This document shows, in pieces, positions 43,410 to 51,856 of a stretch of DNA of 64,000 bases. Origin of the DNA: Pseudomonas syringae (GTDB taxonomy: Bacteria > Pseudomonadota > Gammaproteobacteria > Pseudomonadales > Pseudomonadaceae); assembly GCF_001698815.1 (NCBI RefSeq), contig NZ_LGSI01000074.1:1-64000 (forward strand). The letters run 5' to 3'. Position 1 is the first letter of the stretch; every line of letters starts with the position of its first letter. A model generated the notes under the pieces. The model had not been told where the DNA came from. It did not search any database and worked only from the letters and a program-made list of their open reading frames with translations. Both the position numbers and the translations under genes were made by a program.

Positions 43410-44140
43410 GTCATTGGCTGGAACTGTTCGTTCACTGGACTGCGGGTTTTGGTCTCAATTACAGCTTCCTGCTGGATGCTTATCAACGCGGCTCGATGGT
43501 GGACGGTGCGCTGACCAGTATTCTGCTGTGCGCTTTCACCATTGTCGGCAGCCTGCTGGTTGGCGTCGCGCTGGCAGCGATGTTGACCTCGGGCAAAGGT
43601 TATCTGGCGACTCCGGCGCGGGTATTCATCGAAGTCACCCGCAACACGCCGACGCTGGTGCAGTTGTATTGCGCGTTTCTGGTGTTGAACATGCTGTTGA
43701 CCCAGGCGGTCGGCGCGGCCAATCCGCTGACGCCGTTTGCCTGGGTGGTGATCGTGATTTCCCTGCACAAGGGCGCGTTTCACGCTGAAGCCTTGCGCGC
43801 CGGCATCGAAGCGGTGCCGGCCGTGACTCTGGAAGCCGCCAGTTCCCTGGCGTTCAGCAGTCGCCAGTTGTTGTGGAATGTGCAGCTGCCGTTGGCCCTG
43901 CGCTTTGCGCTGCCATCGCTGATCAACAACCTGATCGACCTGGTGAAAATGACCGCTGTTGCCTCGGCCATCGCCGTGGGCGACATCACTTATGCGGCGA
44001 TCATGATCTGGACCCAGAGCGATAACGTGCTGGAACTCATGATCCTGATCCTGTCGTTCTTCGGCTTGCTGAGCTTTGTCGTCAATTGTGTAGGTCGCGC
44101 CCTTGAATCGCGCCTGAGGATGCCCGGCTATGGCCATTGA
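43406..44140 (+). CDS. Amino-acid ABC transporter permease (first)
   Basis: A 244-residue inner-membrane permease of the HisM/GlnP group. It has several membrane spans and the EAA-like cytoplasmic loop FHAEALRAGIEAVPAVTLEA, which contacts the ATPase. The sequence LTSILLCAFTIVGSLLVGVA is the first conserved span. It overlaps the second permease by 11 bases. The pair forms the membrane channel for the binding proteins encoded at 39036-40762. Confidence 0.92.
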   Translation: MSHWLELFVHWTAGFGLNYSFLLDAYQRGSMVDGALTSILLCAFTIVGSLLVGVALAAMLTSGKGYLATPARVFIEVTRNTPTLVQLYCAFLVLNMLLTQAVGAANPLTPFAWVVIVISLHKGAFHAEALRAGIEAVPAVTLEAASSLAFSSRQLLWNVQLPLALRFALPSLINNLIDLVKMTAVASAIAVGDITYAAIMIWTQSDNVLELMILILSFFGLLSFVVNCVGRALESRLRMPGYGH

Positions 44141-44918
44141 TTCATCTGCCGTTGCGCCGCTGGCCTGGCCGCGTCGCCATATGGGCAAACTGGTCGTGCT
44201 GCTGGCCGCATTTGCCTGGCTGATAGTTGCCGCGCCGCACAGCCCGGTGTTTCTGGCCTTGGTGCAATGGTCCCCGGCGCTGGCGAAAGGTTTCGGGCAG
44301 AACATTCTGATCAGCCTGGTGGCTATCGGTCTGGGTTCAGTCATGGGGCTGCTGATCGGTGCGCTGGCGCTTTCGCCGACCTGGCTGCTGCGTTTGCCGG
44401 CACGCATTTGGGTGCAAATCTTCCGCAACGCGCCGTGGCTGGTCTTGATCTACTTCACGACCTATGTGTTCCCGTTCGAGATTCATATTGGCAGCTCGTA
44501 CGTATCGTTCCCTGATTGGGTAAAGGTGACCATCGGCCTGGCGCTGCCCGCCAGTGCCAACGTCGCGGAGATCTTCCGTGGCGCCATCGCCTCGATCCCC
44601 AGCACGCAATGGGAAGCGGCGCGCTCCCTGGCTTTTACGCGCTGGCAGATTTTCACCTCGATCATCCTCCCGCAGTGCTTCAAACGCATGTTGCCGCCGT
44701 GGATGAACCTGTACGCGGTGATCACCATGGGCACCGCGCTGGCTTCCTTGGTGGGCGTGCATGACGTGATCGACACCGCGCAGATCGCCAGCAATACCGT
44801 CAACCAGACTGGGTTCACCGTACTGATCTACTTCAGTTTGCTGGCGTTGTTCTTCGCTTATTGCTACCCGATTTCCCGACTGACCCAACGCCTGGAGCGC
44901 CGTTATGCCTTCTATTGA
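44130..44918 (+). CDS. Amino-acid ABC transporter permease (second)
   Basis: A 262-residue permease paralogous in fold to the preceding one, with an EAA loop around VAEIFRGAIASIPSTQWEAA. Hydrophobic segments include LVVLLAAFAWLIVAAPH near the start and VLIYFSLLALFFAYC near the end. The overlap of 11 bases upstream and 14 bases downstream (ATPase gene) shows the three are translated together. Confidence 0.92.
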   Translation: MAIDSSAVAPLAWPRRHMGKLVVLLAAFAWLIVAAPHSPVFLALVQWSPALAKGFGQNILISLVAIGLGSVMGLLIGALALSPTWLLRLPARIWVQIFRNAPWLVLIYFTTYVFPFEIHIGSSYVSFPDWVKVTIGLALPASANVAEIFRGAIASIPSTQWEAARSLAFTRWQIFTSIILPQCFKRMLPPWMNLYAVITMGTALASLVGVHDVIDTAQIASNTVNQTGFTVLIYFSLLALFFAYCYPISRLTQRLERRYAFY

Positions 44919-45741
44919 AACCGCTTCGCAGCCCTTGGTCAGCCTGCGTGACCTGCATTTGTCATTTGGCAGCAATCATGTGCTCAAAGGCATCGACCTT
45001 GACGTGCAGCGCGGCCAGGCAGTGTCGATCATCGGTCCATCCGGCTCGGGTAAATCGACCATCCTGCGCTGCATCACCGGCTTGTTGCCGACCCAGCGCG
45101 GCACGATTCGCGTTGGCGACACCGAAGTGGACAAGCTGGCCAATGAAGCGCAGCGCATCGAACTGCGTAAACGCGTGGGTTTCGTGTTTCAGCAATACAA
45201 CTTGTTCCCGCATTTGTCGGTGCTGGAAAACCTGGTGATCGCGCCGCGCAAGGTGCTGGGGCGCAATCGCGCCGACGCCGAGCAGGAAGCCCGCGCCTTG
45301 CTGGCCAAGGTTCGCATGGAGCACAAGGCTGATGCTTATCCGGGGCAACTGTCCGGTGGCCAGCAACAGCGTGTGGCGATTGCTCGCGCCCTGGCGATGC
45401 GCCCTGAATTGATCCTGTTCGATGAGGTGACTTCGGCGCTGGACCCGGAAACCGTTGGTGAAGTGCTGACGGTGATTCGCGAGCTGACCGAAGAGGGCAT
45501 GACCTGTGTGCTGGTCACCCACGAAATGCGTTTCGCCGAGGAAATCAGCGACGTGGTGTATTTCACCGAAAACGGCCTGATTGTCGAACACGGCAGTGCC
45601 GAACAGATTTTTCAGCACCCGACCAGTGAACGTACCCACGAATTCCTGCGTCATGCCCTGGGCGATGCCGGGCGGCGTCCGGTGCCCAAGGGTGATCCGT
45701 TTTTGTTGAGCAATATCAGCCGTTACAGCTTGTCCGTTTGA
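44905..45741 (+). CDS. Amino-acid ABC transporter ATP-binding protein
   Basis: A 278-residue GlnQ/HisP-type ATPase: Walker A GPSGSGKST, Q-loop FVFQQYNLFPHLSVLEN, signature LSGGQQQRVAIARAL, Walker B LILFDEVTSALDPE, and H-loop LVTHEMRFAEE. It powers the two permeases encoded just before it. The 85-base gap after it is larger than the overlaps before it and holds a GCAGG/CCTGC stem near 45762, so transcription of the sulfur genes downstream may be reduced or separately started. Confidence 0.94.
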   Translation: MPSIETASQPLVSLRDLHLSFGSNHVLKGIDLDVQRGQAVSIIGPSGSGKSTILRCITGLLPTQRGTIRVGDTEVDKLANEAQRIELRKRVGFVFQQYNLFPHLSVLENLVIAPRKVLGRNRADAEQEARALLAKVRMEHKADAYPGQLSGGQQQRVAIARALAMRPELILFDEVTSALDPETVGEVLTVIRELTEEGMTCVLVTHEMRFAEEISDVVYFTENGLIVEHGSAEQIFQHPTSERTHEFLRHALGDAGRRPVPKGDPFLLSNISRYSLSV

Positions 45742-45826
45742 ATGACCAGAAGACCTGCGAAGCAGGCGTTACCTGCGTGCAGTTTTATAAAAAACCGACT
45801 GCAATGACCTCCCAGGAGTATTTTTC

Positions 45827-46423
45827 ATGACTACCGAAACCCGTGCCCAAGCCATCGAGACGCTTCTCGAGCAAGTCCGCGTCATCAACAAGCGCGGCGT
45901 AGACCGTGCTGCGCTGCAGGAAATCATCGGCCTGCTCGAAGGGCTGGCCGCGCGTCACGATCTGTTCAATTTCGACGCGTTCCCGTCGCCGGTGCCGGGC
46001 GAGGGCGACACCGCCTTTCGCTACCGTTTGAACGATGATGGCGAGACGCCAACGCTGTACATGAACTCGCTGCTGCCGGGCAAGAAAACCCTGCCGCACA
46101 ACCACGAAACCTGGGCGGTGATCGTTGCCGTGCAGGGTCAGGAAATCAATTACGTGTGGGCGCGCAGCGACGACGGCAGCGATCCGCAGTACGCCAAACT
46201 GGTGCTGGACAAGGAAGTTGTGGTTCAGCCGGGTACGCCGATCGGTTTCCTCGGCGATGACTTGCACGGCATCCTTGTCGAGGGTGAAACACCGACGCTG
46301 CACTTCCACTTGTACGGTCGCCCGCTGGAGTCGTTGAATGGCCGTTACGGCGTCAACGAAGAAGGCCGCGTGCTCAATTACAACGCCTCGCAAATGGCCC
46401 CGTCGATCAAGGCCTACGCATGA
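45827..46423 (+). CDS. Thiol-dioxygenase-like cupin (cysteine dioxygenase family)
   Basis: A 198-residue cupin of the cysteine/thiol dioxygenase family. Iron ligands are H91 and H93 in PHNHETWAVI and H147 in GDDLHGI. The tyrosine corresponding to CDO Tyr157 is Y163 in LHFHLYGRP. The cysteine that crosslinks to this tyrosine in mammalian CDO is not present after the HxH pair, as in several bacterial homologues. It probably oxidises a small thiol to a sulfinate; the thiol could be cysteine, 3-mercaptopropionate or another. It overlaps the GST gene by four bases. Confidence 0.88.
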   Translation: MTTETRAQAIETLLEQVRVINKRGVDRAALQEIIGLLEGLAARHDLFNFDAFPSPVPGEGDTAFRYRLNDDGETPTLYMNSLLPGKKTLPHNHETWAVIVAVQGQEINYVWARSDDGSDPQYAKLVLDKEVVVQPGTPIGFLGDDLHGILVEGETPTLHFHLYGRPLESLNGRYGVNEEGRVLNYNASQMAPSIKAYA

Positions 46424-47076
46424 TCGACCTTTATTACTGGCCCACCGGCAACGGCCTGAAAGTTGCTATCCTGCTCGAAGAACTCGGGCAGGAGTACCGC
46501 ACGCTGCCGATCAACATTCGTACTGGCGAACAGAAGCAGGACAGCTTCCAGCGCCTGAGTGCCAACGGGCGGATTCCGGCGATTGTCGATCATGCACCGG
46601 ATGCAGGTAATGAACCGCTGAGCCTGTTCGAGTCCGGCGCGATCCTCAATTATCTGGCCAACAAGGCCGGGCGCTTTTTGCCTGCCGCTGACAGCGTCGA
46701 ACGCCAGCGAGTGCAGGAATGGCTGTTCTGGCAGGTCGGGCATATCACGCCGTATCTGAGCCAGTTGCAGCTGTTCAAGGAAAAGGCGCCCGAGCCGATT
46801 CCGTTTGCCCTGGACCTGCTCAACGCCGAAGCGACGCGTCTGTATGGCGTGCTGGAAAAACGTCTTGGCGAGGTGCCGTTTGTGGCGGGGGAATATTCCA
46901 TCGCCGACATGGCGATTTTCCCGTGGATTCAGCCGCTGCGTCAGGGGCAGGATTTGGCTGTGTATCCAAACATCACCGCCTGGCGCGAACGCATCAAGGC
47001 CCGCCCGGCCGTGCAGCGTGCGTATGCCAAGGGCAGGGAAGTGGCGGCGGCTGAGCGGTCGTTGGCCTTGCAGTAA
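46420..47076 (+). CDS. Glutathione S-transferase-like protein (YfcG/Ure2-like)
   Basis: A 218-residue GST: thioredoxin-like domain (MIDLYYWPTGNGLKVAILLE, with RIPAIVDH at the cis-Pro glutathione site) and an all-helical C-terminal domain (IADMAIFPWI). The N-terminus matches the E. coli YfcG class, whose members reduce disulfides with glutathione instead of conjugating electrophiles. Coupled by ATGA to the thiol dioxygenase gene, it may handle glutathione mixed disulfides or persulfides from the substrate (inference). Confidence 0.88.
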   Translation: MIDLYYWPTGNGLKVAILLEELGQEYRTLPINIRTGEQKQDSFQRLSANGRIPAIVDHAPDAGNEPLSLFESGAILNYLANKAGRFLPAADSVERQRVQEWLFWQVGHITPYLSQLQLFKEKAPEPIPFALDLLNAEATRLYGVLEKRLGEVPFVAGEYSIADMAIFPWIQPLRQGQDLAVYPNITAWRERIKARPAVQRAYAKGREVAAAERSLALQ

Positions 47077-47092
47077 ATCCAAGCAAAGACTG

Positions 47093-47179
47093 GTGGGAGC
47101 AAGCTTGCTCGCGAAGTCGATTTTCGGCTCGAAACGGGGCGGCTGTATTGGCCCTTTCGCGAGCAAGCTCGCTCCCACA
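47093..47179. repeat. REP-like inverted repeat pair
   Basis: GTGGGAGCAAGCTTGCTCGC (47093-47112, continuing to 47115) faces its near-perfect complement at 47156-47179. The pair sits between the GST and the rhodanese/lyase genes. It is a typical Pseudomonas intergenic palindrome. A folded transcript here could lower expression of the downstream gene or mark an operon boundary. Confidence 0.75.
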
Positions 47180-47222
47180 CAGTCTGTACAGAAGCTGTAT
47201 TCATAACAAATCAGAGAACCCC

Positions 47223-50000
47223 ATGAGCCAAATCATCACCCCGGCGCAGCTTCAGCACTGGCTGTTTGATGGACAGGAAATCGCCCTGTTCGACGTACGC
47301 GAGCATGGTCAGTACGGCGAGGCGCACCTGTTTCACGGGCAGAACCTGCCGTACAGCCGACTGGAACTGGAAGTGCCGCGTCTGGCGCCCAATCCTGTCG
47401 TGCGTCTGGTGATTTACGATCAGGACGGCACTGAGTTGGCGGCGCGCGCGGCGGCGCGTCTTGAAGCGCTGGGCTACACGCAGGTGCACATTCTGCGAGG
47501 CGGCGCCGAGGGTTGGCAGGCGGCCGGTTTGCAGTTGTTCGCAGGGGTGCATGTGCCATCCAAGGCCTTTGGCGAATTGGTGGAAGAGGCGAGTCACACG
47601 CCGCATATCAGCGCTGGCGAACTGGCTGGCTGGCAGGCCCGTGGCGAGCCGCTGCTGTTGCTGGACGGTCGCCCGTTCGATGAATACCGCAAGATGACCA
47701 TTCCCGGCTCGATCTGCTGCCCCAACGGTGAACTCGGTTACCGCCTGCCTGAGCTGTTGCAGGACGAAACCACGCCCATCGTCGTCAACTGCGCCGGGCG
47801 CACCCGCAGCATCATCGGCGCCCAGACCTTGATCGATCTGGGCGTGAAAAACCCGGTCTATGCCCTGGAAAACGGCACCCAAGGCTGGTTTCTCGCGGAC
47901 TTGCAGCTGGAGCATGGCAGCAGCCGTCGCTATCCGGACGCGGTATCGCCGCTCGCTCTGGCGAAACAACGCAGCGCTGCCCAGGCTTTGGCTCGGCGCG
48001 CTGGCGTCACGACGGTAAGTGCCGAGGTGGCAGCGACCTGGGCCGCCGATGCGCAGCGCAGTCTGTTTCTGTGTGACGTGCGCACTGCCGAAGAATTCAC
48101 CGCAGGCACGCTGCGCGGTGCGCACCATACGCCCGGCGGGCAGTTGATTCAGTCCACTGATTTGTATGTCGGCGTGCGTCATGCGCGCCTGGTGCTGGTA
48201 GACAGCGACGGAATTCGCGCGCCGATTGTGGCCAGTTGGCTGCGCCAGTTGGGCCACGATGCTTATGTGCTGGAAGGCGGAATCGATTCTGGTTTTGGGC
48301 TTGATGCTGCCCTCGATGTCGCACGTCTGGTTGCCGGGCCGTCGTTGCCGACTATCAGCGCACCTGAGCTGAGCGATGCGCTAAAAGACGCCGCCGTGGC
48401 AGTGATCGATCTGCGCCCAAGCATGAGTTTTCGCAAGGGCCATATTCAAGGCTCGCGCTGGTCGATTCGCTCGTTGCTCGCCGCCGCAGTTGCTGACGAG
48501 CATCGGCCGCTGGTGTTGGTCGCCGACAGTCCGGAAGTGGCCCAGCTGGCCGTGCTGGAACTGCCTGACGCTCAGCGTTCTCATGTGCGCCTGCTGGATG
48601 GCGGTTTACAAGCCTGGCAGGACGCGGGGCTGGCGGTGATAGAAGATGCCGCCGCGCTACCGGATGAGCAATGCATCGATTTTCTGTTCTTCACCCACGA
48701 CCGTCACTCCGGTAACAAGGATGCGGCGCGGCAATATCTGGCCTGGGAAATCGGCCTGTTGGCGCAGATGACCGACGCGGAAATCGCCAGCCTCATGCCG
48801 CTCAATGCAAAAAAGCCTGAGCGCTCGTCGGCAGATCCTTTGGTGCGCACCCGGCTGGTCCATGCCGCGCGCACTGAAAAGGGCAGCGGTGGACGCGGGG
48901 TGAATGTGCCGGTCACGCGTTTAAGCACGGTGCTGTTCGACAGCCTCGGGCAGATGCGTGACGCACGCAAACGCCGGGATAGCGAGCGCGTATTGAGTTA
49001 CGGCGCGCGTGGCAATCCGACTGCTTTCGCCCTGGAGGATCTGGTCAGCGAACTGGAAGGCGGTCATCGCAGCAAGCTGTTCGCCACCGGATTGGCGGCC
49101 GTCGCGCAGACGTTCCTGGCGTACCTGCGGCCCGGCGATCATGTGCTGATTACCGATGCGGTGTACGGCCCGGTTCGCCGCCTGGCTAAAGACTTTTTGC
49201 AGCCATTCGGCATCGAGGTGGAGTATTTCGCTGCGGATGGGCGGGGCATCGAAGGGCAGCTGCGCAGCAATACCAAAATGGTCTACGCCGAAGTACCGGG
49301 TTCGCTGCTGTACGAACTGTGCGATCTGCCAGCGATTGCCGCGTTATGCAAACCGCGAGGCATTCTGCTCGCGGTCGATAACACCTGGGGCTCGGGCTAT
49401 CTGTACCGGCCACTGACCCTTGGCGCGGATATTTCGATCATGGCCCTGACCAAGTATGTGTGCGGTCATAGCGATGTGGTCATGGGCAGCGTCTGTACCA
49501 CGCAAGCGGCCTGGCCTGCGTTGGCGCGCATGAGCGACAGTTTCGGCAATACCGTCAGCCCGGACGATGCGTATCTGGTGCTGCGCGGCGCCCGAACCCT
49601 GGCGGCGCGCATGGAAGTGCATGAGCGCCAGGCACTGGAAATCGCCCATTGGCTGCAAGCGCGGCCGCAAGTCAAACGCGTGTTCCATCCGGCCTTGAAC
49701 GATCACCCGGATCACGCGCTGTTCAGACGCGATTTCAGTGGCAGCAACGGCTTGTTGTCCTTTGAGCTGGCGGACGCAGACCCTGCGCAACTGGAGCGTT
49801 TCATTGGCGCCCTGGAGCTGTTTGGTCTGGGCGCTTCATGGGGCGGTTACGAAAGCCTGATTACCGTGGCGGATGTCAGTGATCGCAACAATGTGGCCGA
49901 CAAGGCCCTGAATCCGCTGCTGCGTCTGCACATCGGGCTGGAAGATGTGGCCGCGTTGCAAGCGGACCTGAACCGAGGTTTCGCCGCGATAAAAGGGTGA
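47223..50000 (+). CDS. Fusion of four rhodanese-like domains and a cystathionine-lyase-type PLP enzyme
   Basis: A 925-residue protein. Residues 1-480 contain four rhodanese-like domains. Only the second has the active-site loop with cysteine (C190 in VVNCAGRTRS). The first, third and fourth read YDQDGTE, VDSDGIR and VADSPEV at that position, so they are structural. From about residue 540 comes a Cys/Met-metabolism PLP domain with the lysine at 744 in ALTKYVCGHSDVVMGSV. Known relatives cleave C-S bonds of cystathionine, cystine or related compounds; the rhodanese part would take sulfane sulfur. The start MSQIITPAQLQHW is chosen because the longer frame starts in the repeat. Confidence 0.88.
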   Translation: MSQIITPAQLQHWLFDGQEIALFDVREHGQYGEAHLFHGQNLPYSRLELEVPRLAPNPVVRLVIYDQDGTELAARAAARLEALGYTQVHILRGGAEGWQAAGLQLFAGVHVPSKAFGELVEEASHTPHISAGELAGWQARGEPLLLLDGRPFDEYRKMTIPGSICCPNGELGYRLPELLQDETTPIVVNCAGRTRSIIGAQTLIDLGVKNPVYALENGTQGWFLADLQLEHGSSRRYPDAVSPLALAKQRSAAQALARRAGVTTVSAEVAATWAADAQRSLFLCDVRTAEEFTAGTLRGAHHTPGGQLIQSTDLYVGVRHARLVLVDSDGIRAPIVASWLRQLGHDAYVLEGGIDSGFGLDAALDVARLVAGPSLPTISAPELSDALKDAAVAVIDLRPSMSFRKGHIQGSRWSIRSLLAAAVADEHRPLVLVADSPEVAQLAVLELPDAQRSHVRLLDGGLQAWQDAGLAVIEDAAALPDEQCIDFLFFTHDRHSGNKDAARQYLAWEIGLLAQMTDAEIASLMPLNAKKPERSSADPLVRTRLVHAARTEKGSGGRGVNVPVTRLSTVLFDSLGQMRDARKRRDSERVLSYGARGNPTAFALEDLVSELEGGHRSKLFATGLAAVAQTFLAYLRPGDHVLITDAVYGPVRRLAKDFLQPFGIEVEYFAADGRGIEGQLRSNTKMVYAEVPGSLLYELCDLPAIAALCKPRGILLAVDNTWGSGYLYRPLTLGADISIMALTKYVCGHSDVVMGSVCTTQAAWPALARMSDSFGNTVSPDDAYLVLRGARTLAARMEVHERQALEIAHWLQARPQVKRVFHPALNDHPDHALFRRDFSGSNGLLSFELADADPAQLERFIGALELFGLGASWGGYESLITVADVSDRNNVADKALNPLLRLHIGLEDVAALQADLNRGFAAIKG

Positions 50001-50010
50001 TGACGCGGCT

Positions 50011-50031
50011 AAGTGTTATTTTATAACACTT
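50011..50031. promoter_or_regulatory. Zur-like palindrome
   Basis: AAGTGTTAT-TTT-ATAACACTT is a perfect 9-3-9 palindrome containing TGTTAT-N3-ATAACA, which resembles published Zur boxes. It lies about 50 bases upstream of the small ORF that begins the metal transporter operon, and just after the preceding gene's stop. Binding by Zur is inferred. Confidence 0.7.
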
Positions 50032-50081
50032 AGAATTTGAGCTATGTAATACTGTAACAAATCGTTGCAGGTTACTTGCTC

Positions 50082-50213
50082 ATGAAAGCTCCCCGCGTTC
50101 CCTCCATCACCGGTTCAGTGCTGGCCCAATCCGCCTGGAAGCGGACAGTGCTGGCGCTGGCAATGCTGGTGCTGCTTTGGCTGGCCATCGTTTGGGCGGT
50201 GGCCATCCCATGA
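50082..50213 (+). CDS. 43-residue single-span membrane protein at the head of the metal transporter operon
   Basis: A short ORF, MKAPRVPSITGSVLAQSAWK followed by 23 mainly hydrophobic residues ending in WAVAIP. It has one predicted membrane span (about residues 24-42) after a basic, hydrophilic N-terminal part. Its stop overlaps the ATP-binding protein's ATG as ATGA (50210-50213), suggesting translational coupling. Ribosome-site evidence (GCAGG) is weak. Its place in the operon is the main support. Function unknown; it could be a regulatory subunit or just a leader ORF. Confidence 0.55.
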   Translation: MKAPRVPSITGSVLAQSAWKRTVLALAMLVLLWLAIVWAVAIP

Positions 50214-50974
50214 GCGCCGCCATTGCCCTGAACGACCTGACCGTCGCCTACGAACGCCGCCCCGCCGTGCATCACATCAGCGGACGCTTCGAGGCCGGCA
50301 GCCTCACGGCTATTGTCGGCCCTAACGGCGCTGGCAAATCCACCCTGATCAAAGCCATCGCCGGAACCATGAAACCCGCTGCGGGCCATGTCGATCGCGG
50401 CCATCTGGCGGCGAAAACCCTGGGCTATCTGCCCCAGGCCGCCGAGATTGATCGCAGTTTCCCCTTGAGCGTGGCCGACACCGTGGCCATGGGCGCCTGG
50501 CACCGCATCGGCCCGTTTCGCGGTTTGAGTCGGGATCTGGCCCGGCGCACCCAGGCGTCATTGCAGGCCGTGGGGCTGGACGGTTTTGAAGGGCGCAGCA
50601 TTGGTTCGTTGTCGGCCGGGCAATTCCAGCGCGCGCTGTTCGCCCGATTGCTGTTGCAGGACGCCTCGGTGATTCTGCTCGACGAACCCTTCAACGCCAT
50701 CGACGCCCGCACCACGCGGGATCTGCTGGAATTGGTGCGCGTCTGGCATGGCCAAGGCCGTACGGTCATCGCCGTGTTGCACGACATCGATCAGGTTCGT
50801 CTGCATTTTCCGCAAACCTTGTTGATGGCTCGGGAAGCGATTGCCTGGGGCGCCACCGCTGATGTCTTGAGCGTCGTGAACCTGCGCAAGGCGCGCAATA
50901 TGGCCGAGTTCTGGAGTGCCGACGCCGAGCTGTGTGCTTTGGATGCCGATGAAGAGCAGGAGCGCCGGGCATGA
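50210..50974 (+). CDS. Zinc/manganese ABC transporter ATP-binding protein
   Basis: A 254-residue ZnuC/MntB-like ATPase with Walker A IVGPNGAGKSTLIKAIAGTM, signature LSAGQFQRALFARLLL and Walker B VILLDEPFNAID. Start MSAAIALNDLTVAYER overlaps the small ORF. The longer upstream frame would cross that ORF and is not used. It overlaps the permease gene by four bases. With the Zur-like palindrome upstream, zinc is the favoured substrate. Confidence 0.9.
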   Translation: MSAAIALNDLTVAYERRPAVHHISGRFEAGSLTAIVGPNGAGKSTLIKAIAGTMKPAAGHVDRGHLAAKTLGYLPQAAEIDRSFPLSVADTVAMGAWHRIGPFRGLSRDLARRTQASLQAVGLDGFEGRSIGSLSAGQFQRALFARLLLQDASVILLDEPFNAIDARTTRDLLELVRVWHGQGRTVIAVLHDIDQVRLHFPQTLLMAREAIAWGATADVLSVVNLRKARNMAEFWSADAELCALDADEEQERRA

Positions 50975-51840
50975 TTCTGTATTCGCTGCTGATCGAGCCC
51001 TTTGTCGAATTCGGCTTCATGCGCAGGGCGTTGGTCGCCTGTCTGGCGCTGGGCATCGGTTCCGGTCCGGTGGGCGTGTTGCTGATGCTGCGGCGCATGA
51101 GCCTGGTGGGCGACGCCATGAGTCATGCGGTGCTACCGGGCGCGGCGCTGGGCTTCCTGTTTTTCGGTTTGTCGTTGCCCGCCATGGGCATCGGTGGGTT
51201 GATCGCCGGTCTGGCCGTTGCGCTGCTGTCCGGGCTGGTCAGTCGGCTGACCAGCCTGCGTGAGGACGCCAGCTTCGCCAGTTTCTACCTCACGTCATTG
51301 GCCGCCGGGGTGATGATTGTCTCGCTGCATGGCTCCAACGTCGATCTGCTGCATGTGTTGTTCGGCACCATCCTCGCCATCGACGCTGACGCGATTTATA
51401 TGGTTGGCGGCATCGCTTCTTTCACTGTGCTTCTGCTGGCGCTGATCTATCGCCCCTTGGTGCTGGAGTGTTTCGATCCCGGCTTTCTGCGCGCGGTGGG
51501 CGGGCGCGGCTCGCTGTATCACGTGCTGTTTCTGTTGCTGGTGGTGCTCAATCTGGTGGCGGGCTTTCAGGCGCTGGGCACGCTCATGGCAGTCGGCATG
51601 ATGATGCTGCCAGCGACGGCGGCGCGTTTCTGGGCCACCTCACTGAGTGCGCTGGTGTTGATTTCGACGCTGGTGGCGACGCTCTCGGGTTTGATCGGCT
51701 TGATCATTTCCTACCATCTGGGCGTCGCGTCGGGTCCGGCGATTGTGCTGACCGCCAGTGCGTTCTACGGGTTCTCCCTGTTGTTCGGTCGCACCGGCAT
51801 CCTGCGGCAGCTGTTCCCCAAACCCCATCTCGCTCACTGA
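50971..51840 (+). CDS. Zinc/manganese ABC transporter permease
   Basis: A 289-residue ABC-3-type permease with eight or nine hydrophobic segments. Family features are RRMSLVGDAMSHAVLPGAAL near the N-terminus and LGTLMAVGMMMLPATAARFW near the C-terminus. It forms a dimeric channel for Zn2+ or Mn2+ with the ATPase encoded before it and the binding protein encoded after it. The start overlaps the ATPase stop. Confidence 0.92.
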   Translation: MILYSLLIEPFVEFGFMRRALVACLALGIGSGPVGVLLMLRRMSLVGDAMSHAVLPGAALGFLFFGLSLPAMGIGGLIAGLAVALLSGLVSRLTSLREDASFASFYLTSLAAGVMIVSLHGSNVDLLHVLFGTILAIDADAIYMVGGIASFTVLLLALIYRPLVLECFDPGFLRAVGGRGSLYHVLFLLLVVLNLVAGFQALGTLMAVGMMMLPATAARFWATSLSALVLISTLVATLSGLIGLIISYHLGVASGPAIVLTASAFYGFSLLFGRTGILRQLFPKPHLAH

Positions 51841-51856
51841 AACCGAAGGAAATGTC

